Assembly (NCBI RefSeq): GCF_002873335.1 | Contig: NZ_MCUW01000045.1 | Location: 1 to 11,718, forward strand | Source of the DNA: Vibrio sp. 10N.286.49.B1 | Lineage (GTDB): Bacteria; Pseudomonadota; Gammaproteobacteria; Enterobacterales; Vibrionaceae | Direction of reading: 5' to 3' | Length of the DNA stretch: 11,718 bases | Part shown: in pieces, positions 10,701 to 11,718 of the stretch | Position numbering within the stretch: the stretch's first letter is position 1 | How the letters are laid out: the number at the start of each line of letters is the position of its first letter | Translations under genes and position numbers: made by a program | The notes under the pieces: model-generated | What the model saw: the letters and a program-made list of their open reading frames with translations, nothing else | What the model was told of the DNA's origin: nothing | Database searches by the model: none

Positions 10701-11718
10701 CTTCTTCCGCTTGAATGTAGATTTCATCACCTGCGTCAGGCGCGTCATTTACTGGATTGACTGTAAGATCTAGGGTTGTTATTACATTTTCTTCACCATC
10801 AGAAACGGTATAAGTGAAGTCTAGCTCGCCATTGAAGTTTTCGTCTGGAGTAATGGTAAACGAACCGTCTTCGTTTTGAACAATTTCCGCTTCCGTATCA
10901 AACAGCTGCAAGTCACTAGCGACTAAGTCATCACCATCTATATCCGAAGCATTCGCGAGTAATTGCTCTTGTGTAATAGTAATACTATTATCTTCATCCA
11001 CCTGAGCTGTAATACCTGATACTTCAGGTGCGTCGTTAACTGGGTTAACAGTTAAACCACCCGACGCCACAATGGTGTCTGTGCCATCTGAGATATCGAA
11101 GGTGAGGTCAATTTCACCATTGAAGTTTGTATCTGGCGTAATGGTAAAGGTACCATCACCGTTGTCCACGACCGTGGCATCTCCACCCACACTCAGGTTG
11201 GAAGCCGTTAAGGCGTCTCCATCTACGTCTGACGCTTGTGCAAGCAACTGTTCTTGGTTTAGCGTGATTGAGCCGTCTTCATCAACCGAGTATGCGACGG
11301 TTCCAGAGACAGGCGCATCGTTGACGGCAATGACATCAATACCTGCGGTGGTGTCTGCTGTTGCACCGTCCTCATCTACAACGGTTACTTCAAGTGATAC
11401 ATTACCGTTGAAGTTTTCATTTGGCGCGAAGCTGTAGGTACCATCGCCATTGTCGGTGAAAATACCGTCTGTGCCTGAGTAAGACACATCATCAACTGCT
11501 ACTTCGCCTTCCACGTCGCTTGAGTTGGCAAGCAGTTGATCGTCTGAGATGGTGATGATGCCGTCTTCATCGACTGAGTAAGTCGTTGAACCTGCAACCG
11601 GAATATCATTGACAGATTCTACAGTGACATCAATGTTGGCTTCAGTCGTAGTTGTACCATCGCTTACTGAGAAGCTTAAGTCGACGTCACCGTTGAAGTT
11701 CTCGTTCGGCGCGAAGGT
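1..11718 (-). CDS. Giant cadherin-like (tandem-95) repeat adhesin, internal fragment open at both ends
   Basis: This single reading frame fills the window: 3906 codons without a stop, reading from 11718 to 1. The repeat-boundary VND triplets all fall on the same codon phase, so the frame is intact. The product has about 30 complete repeats of 94-97 residues. Each carries an EDG-type motif near its start, a QLL motif, a DxDGDD or DVEGD motif, a DNGDGT(Y/F)(T/S)F(A/T)P-type strand, an NFNG turn and a closing VND. These are features of Cadherin_5/tandem-95 repeats in giant type I-secreted adhesins of marine Gammaproteobacteria. Three non-repeat regions interrupt the stalk (fragment residues 326-603, 1279-1605 and 2944-3317). 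I saw no cysteine, about five lysines and about two dozen arginines, so the protein is strongly acidic, as expected for a calcium-binding extracellular protein. Start, stop, signal and anchoring regions are outside the window. Adhesion is inferred from the family; the target is unknown. Confidence 0.96.
272..318 (-). repeat. Exact 47-bp direct repeat, copy 1
   Basis: The 47 bases at 272-318 are identical to those at 11546-11592, in the same orientation and codon phase, 11274 bp (3758 codons) apart. Both encode the TYSVDEDGIITIS region of a B-type repeat. Other B copies encode nearly the same peptide with different synonymous codons, for example near 4546-4595. Confidence 0.85.
1768..2100 (-). 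repeat. Atypical repeat or repeat remnant after the YfaP domain
   Basis: This 111-residue segment begins IVPSHDVSSVSNFELPTSEE, continues DTGIDISEVLADDTEETGAG and EETDGNEPSIGDIAIENALI, then regains a clear repeat C-terminal half: TDNGDGTYTITPEENFNGEF, SISYNVDDGNGGVTPAEL and VTAVND. The first part holds an acidic, low-complexity stretch (DDTEETGAGEETDGNE) where the QLL and DxDGDD motifs should be. It may be a separate repeat of the 'LADDTD..G' subtype or the displaced second half of the repeat begun at 2889. Confidence 0.75.
2101..2502 (-). other. YfaP-like / DUF2135 domain
   Basis: About 134 residues (fragment residues 3073-3206). Signposts in order: MRVVVTWGDEPRDLDNHLW, GQELDHIYYRDMSYTQESG, VAQDVDDVNGNGPETITIP, MHYSVHNYSGRSWDVDG, VQVQIFVGDTLIQSF and GDHWHVFDIVDG. 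The combination 'TWG..P.DLD.HLW ... IYY ... DVDD..G.GPETI ... YSVHNYS ... WHVFDI' is the hallmark of the YfaP/DUF2135 family (COG4676, PF09906). The function of the family is unknown to me. The conserved Asp-Leu-Asp-x-His cluster and the later His and Trp residues could form a binding or metal site (inference). The domain is rich in W, Y and H compared with the repeats. Confidence 0.87.
2503..2742 (-). other. Carboxypeptidase-regulatory-like (Ig/transthyretin-type) domain
   Basis: About 80 residues: VTGTVLDAETSNPVSGAEIT, LADGAGNSYTTVTDDSGNYS, VSGSIVNEGTVTIEQEG and TTSFVVPAGEETNSGVT. The pattern 'V.G.V.DA.T..PV.GA.I.L.DG ... T.TD..G.Y' is typical of CarboxypepD_reg-like beta-sandwich domains, which often sit beside other extracellular domains as structural modules. 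It stands immediately before the YfaP domain, a pairing that suggests the two were acquired as one unit (inference). Confidence 0.8.
2743..2889 (-). repeat. Half cadherin-like repeat (N-terminal 49 residues only)
   Basis: The segment starts as a normal repeat after VND: APIVSADVAITIEEDGSYTI, TQEQLLQFATDIEDDDMTAI, then IGEQGDDTT. It then passes straight into VTGTVLDAETSNPVSG, the start of a carboxypeptidase-regulatory-like domain. The usual second half (DNGDGT strand, NFNG turn, SDG, VND) is missing here. A matching second half occurs only after the inserted module, near 1910-1768. This is either a repeat split by an insertion or a truncated repeat beside a new one. Confidence 0.8.
2890..3171 (-). 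repeat. Cadherin-like repeat following the super-repeat array
   Basis: A 94-residue repeat, the shortest full one, with ANVDEDNTITITQEQLLANA, ADIEGDALTADSLVADNATI, VDNGDGTFSITPDENFNGYI, DVAYSISDGDTPIAANLGL and VDPVND. It resembles C-type units but is diverged, and it leads directly into the half repeat that precedes the YfaP module. Confidence 0.9.
3172..4032 (-). repeat. Super-repeat copy 4 (A-B-C, 861 bp, 287 aa)
   Basis: A (4032-3745), B (3744-3457) and C (3456-3172). A has DLKFSVSDGTTTTEASIDV, including one of the rare lysines. B has SVNEDGVITISDDQLLANSS and VVDEDGATADTIAGI. C has AYNINEDGSITLTQEQ, NLFAGDNATVVDNGDGTFT and ends NRVND, not NPVND. This is the C-terminal end of the regular array. 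Confidence 0.92.
4033..4893 (-). repeat. Super-repeat copy 3 (A-B-C, 861 bp, 287 aa)
   Basis: A (4893-4606), B (4605-4318) and C (4317-4033). This copy is close to the consensus of the array. At protein level A is almost the same as the A unit at 618-331 and the one at 6618-6331. At DNA level many third codon positions differ, for example alternating caccgt/caccat and ttcatt/ctcgtt choices over the NENFNG codons. C has the full acidic set DADFNGDIDLSFDISDG. Confidence 0.93.
4894..5757 (-). repeat. Super-repeat copy 2 (A'-B-C, 864 bp)
   Basis: A' (5757-5467, 97 aa), B (5466-5179) and C (5178-4894). The A' unit is a variant: VEDVAYTMEEDGSLTFTDEQ, NATDVDGDDLSVESV, SGEVDLLFEVSDGTEITPA, with one extra residue. 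It is most like the first repeat after the YfaP module (1767-1480). B carries DEQGAT where the others carry DEDGAT. C carries NGGIDLSFAISDG where others have NGDIDLSFDISDG, so two acidic residues are lost in this copy. Confidence 0.92.
5758..6618 (-). repeat. Super-repeat copy 1 (A-B-C, 861 bp, 287 aa)
   Basis: Three successive repeats: A (6618-6331), B (6330-6043) and C (6042-5758), of 96, 96 and 95 aa. A is recognised by VVEDVGYTIQEDGSLTFTDE with SVSDGTTTTEANID. B is recognised by VAGSTTYSVDEDGIITIS with VVDEDGATAETTAGI. C is recognised by VSGDLAYSINEDGSITLTQE with NPVND. In C this copy has DFYGDIDLTFSVTDG, where later copies have DFNGDIDLSFDISDG. Confidence 0.92.
6619..6903 (-). repeat. 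Single C-like cadherin-like repeat joining DUF4114 to the main array
   Basis: A 95-residue repeat with AEVDEDGSITITQEELLANA, TDLDGDALTALNL, a DNGDGTFTITP strand, GDFNGDVDLSFDVSDGDQ and a closing NPVND. It keeps the length and acidic motifs of C-type repeats but is diverged from them. It sits where the C unit would stand ahead of the first A-B-C super-unit at 6618. Confidence 0.9.
6904..7119 (-). other. Beta-rich connector after DUF4114
   Basis: This 72-residue segment has GEIVIGEDGTAVLPTLVID, then ITFPEDYTGSTALEIKATAT, and ends in NFEVDHT where a repeat would end in VND. The 'FPEDYTGSTAL' part resembles the 'P.DF.G...L.V' strand pair of Ig-like spacers in giant T1SS proteins. It may be the second half of the Ig-like unit whose first half precedes DUF4114, which would make DUF4114 an inserted domain. 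It contains one of the few lysines in the window. Confidence 0.5.
7120..7614 (-). other. DUF4114 domain
   Basis: Fragment residues about 1369-1533. The segment begins at FQNTAGYYTVDEDGN, continues through GESFNLFVIPNGFNRNDF, MFRDADGNPATI and LNQDGVEHTRTT, and ends with the diagnostic YGIEDLYGGGDRDYDDFTF. The 'F.IPNG', 'NxDGxxH' and 'GxEDLxGGGDxDYxD' signposts fit DUF4114 (PF13448), which occurs in large extracellular and RTX-type bacterial proteins. The acidic GGGDRDYDD loop could bind calcium (inference). Binding partner and biochemical role are unknown. After it, 7119-6904 holds a 72-residue beta-rich connector (FPEDYTGSTALEIKATATE) leading to the next repeat. Confidence 0.85.
7639..7884 (-). 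other. Ig-like/T1SS-type beta-sandwich segment preceding DUF4114
   Basis: This is the first 82 residues of the 327-residue non-repeat region. It reads APDLEVTTGDGD, then a strand with TELNIGAALVDQDLSETLTL, then EVGGLPEGTVIRY. The 'L.I.AAL.D.D.SETLTLEV.GLPEGT' layout matches Ig-like modules found next to cadherin-like repeats in type I-secreted giant proteins. It probably acts as a spacer that joins the repeat stalk to the DUF4114 domain. The assignment comes from the motif layout only. Confidence 0.6.
7885..9909 (-). repeat. Cadherin-like repeat block 2: seven divergent repeats
   Basis: Seven repeats in protein order: 9909-9625, 9624-9334, 9333 to about 9040, about 9039 to 8749, 8748-8461, 8460-8173 and 8172-7885. 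Lengths are 95-98 aa. Most keep the E(E/D)(D)xSI, LL, DxxGD, DNGDGT and VND signposts but differ much more from each other than the central array does. Variants include DDGTITISTSSLL with VDSN in place of the closing VND at about 9040, IDRDGD at 8460-8173, and APDYSGSAG in place of the NFNG turn at 8748-8461. The last unit ends in VAD rather than VND, just before the DUF4114 region. These look like older, individually diverged repeats of the same stalk. Confidence 0.9.
9910..10743 (-). other. Unassigned 278-residue insert, predicted beta-rich, possibly a binding domain
   Basis: This is a non-repeat region of the same protein (fragment residues 326-603). It has three parts. Insert residues 1-73 look like an Ig-like strand region, with DDEWVTLEVGQEVAPDTQIR and FVPDE. 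Residues 74-240 form a compact segment with SDWGDE, GAWNGNTHIGHG, LSGDEQLVVTV, ISFNLDGLGGWF, EIRAFDSDGNLI and GNGTYVVQNMSVS. Residues 241-278 form a closing segment that leads into the next repeat. The middle part holds several aromatic and basic residues (W, H, R, K) that are scarce elsewhere in the protein. The alternating hydrophobic pattern and the 'LGGWF ... AFDSDGN' layout suggest a jelly-roll-like fold of the kind often used for carbohydrate binding. That is inference; I cannot name a family. Confidence 0.6.
10744..11718 (-). repeat. Cadherin-like repeat block 1 (one partial and three complete repeats)
   Basis: Protein order: the end of an A-type repeat (11718-11605), B-type (11604-11317, 96 aa), C-type (11316-11032, 95 aa) and a more divergent repeat (11031-10744, 96 aa). 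A, B and C are the same subtypes that build the central super-repeat array, in the same order. The B unit carries VDEDGIITISDDQLLANSS and VVDEDGATADTT. The C unit carries ITLNQEQLLAQASDVDGD. The fourth unit has QVDEDNSITITQEQLLANAS followed by DIDGDD. The acidic DxDGD and DED motifs are likely calcium ligands at repeat junctions (family knowledge). The block continues beyond the right edge of the window. Confidence 0.93.
11546..11592 (-). repeat. Exact 47-bp direct repeat, copy 2
   Basis: Partner of 272-318. Matches stop on both sides at ordinary synonymous or near-synonymous changes, so the identical tract is a short patch inside longer similar B-type repeats. Confidence 0.85.

Noticed and set aside
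11072..11437. Plus-strand open frame of 121 codons, and many other plus-strand frames of 60-105 codons
   Set aside because: They lie opposite the giant minus-strand gene, are Ser/Pro/Thr-rich complements of its repeats, recur at the repeat period and have no convincing RBS or domain. They are shadows.
1..11718. Internal promoters, terminators, RNA genes or a secretion-system gene
   Set aside because: Every base is accounted for by one coding frame. I saw no tRNA or rRNA-like sequence, no hairpin followed by a T run at a gene end, and no transporter or retention-module motif.
1..11718. Pseudogene or frameshifted repeat gene
   Set aside because: The codon phase of repeat boundaries is constant from 11605 to 43 and no stop was met, so no decay is visible within the window.

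Overview
The whole window lies inside one gigantic minus-strand protein-coding gene that is open at both ends. Reading the reverse complement from position 11718 down to position 1 gives 3906 consecutive sense codons (11718/3) with no stop. The N-terminal side of the protein is at the right edge and the C-terminal side at the left edge. All of the roughly 30 repeat-boundary Val-Asn-Asp codon triplets I located share the same codon phase, so no net frameshift is visible. Neither the true start nor the stop, promoter, RBS or terminator is present.

The product is a secreted or surface-type mosaic of cadherin-like repeats of about 95 residues (the 'tandem-95' / Cadherin_5 style found in giant type I-secreted adhesins). 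It is very acidic, appears cysteine-free and is almost lysine-free. Moderate G+C and this repeat style suggest a marine gammaproteobacterium, most likely Vibrio or a relative such as Photobacterium or Shewanella. This assignment comes from family resemblance, not from a marker gene.

Layout in protein order (descending coordinates): a first repeat block (11718-10744); a unique, tryptophan-containing insert of 278 residues (10743-9910); seven divergent repeats (9909-7885); a 327-residue insert with an Ig-like segment and a DUF4114 domain (7884-6904); one repeat (6903-6619); a highly homogeneous array of four three-repeat super-units of about 861 bp (6618-3172); one more repeat (3171-2890); a 374-residue module in which a half repeat is followed by a carboxypeptidase-regulatory-like domain, a YfaP/DUF2135 domain and an atypical repeat (2889-1768); and a last block of repeats (1767-1).

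The likely logic is a long, calcium-stiffened stalk carrying three or more non-repeat modules at intervals, as in bacterial long adhesins. The ligands of those modules cannot be read from the sequence. The parts that would prove export and anchoring (N-terminal retention module, C-terminal RTX nonapeptides, secretion signal, neighbouring T1SS genes) lie outside the window. The most interesting points are the three-step super-repeat, the YfaP module that seems to break into a repeat, the unassigned insert, and an exact 47-bp in-frame repeat pair 11.27 kb apart.
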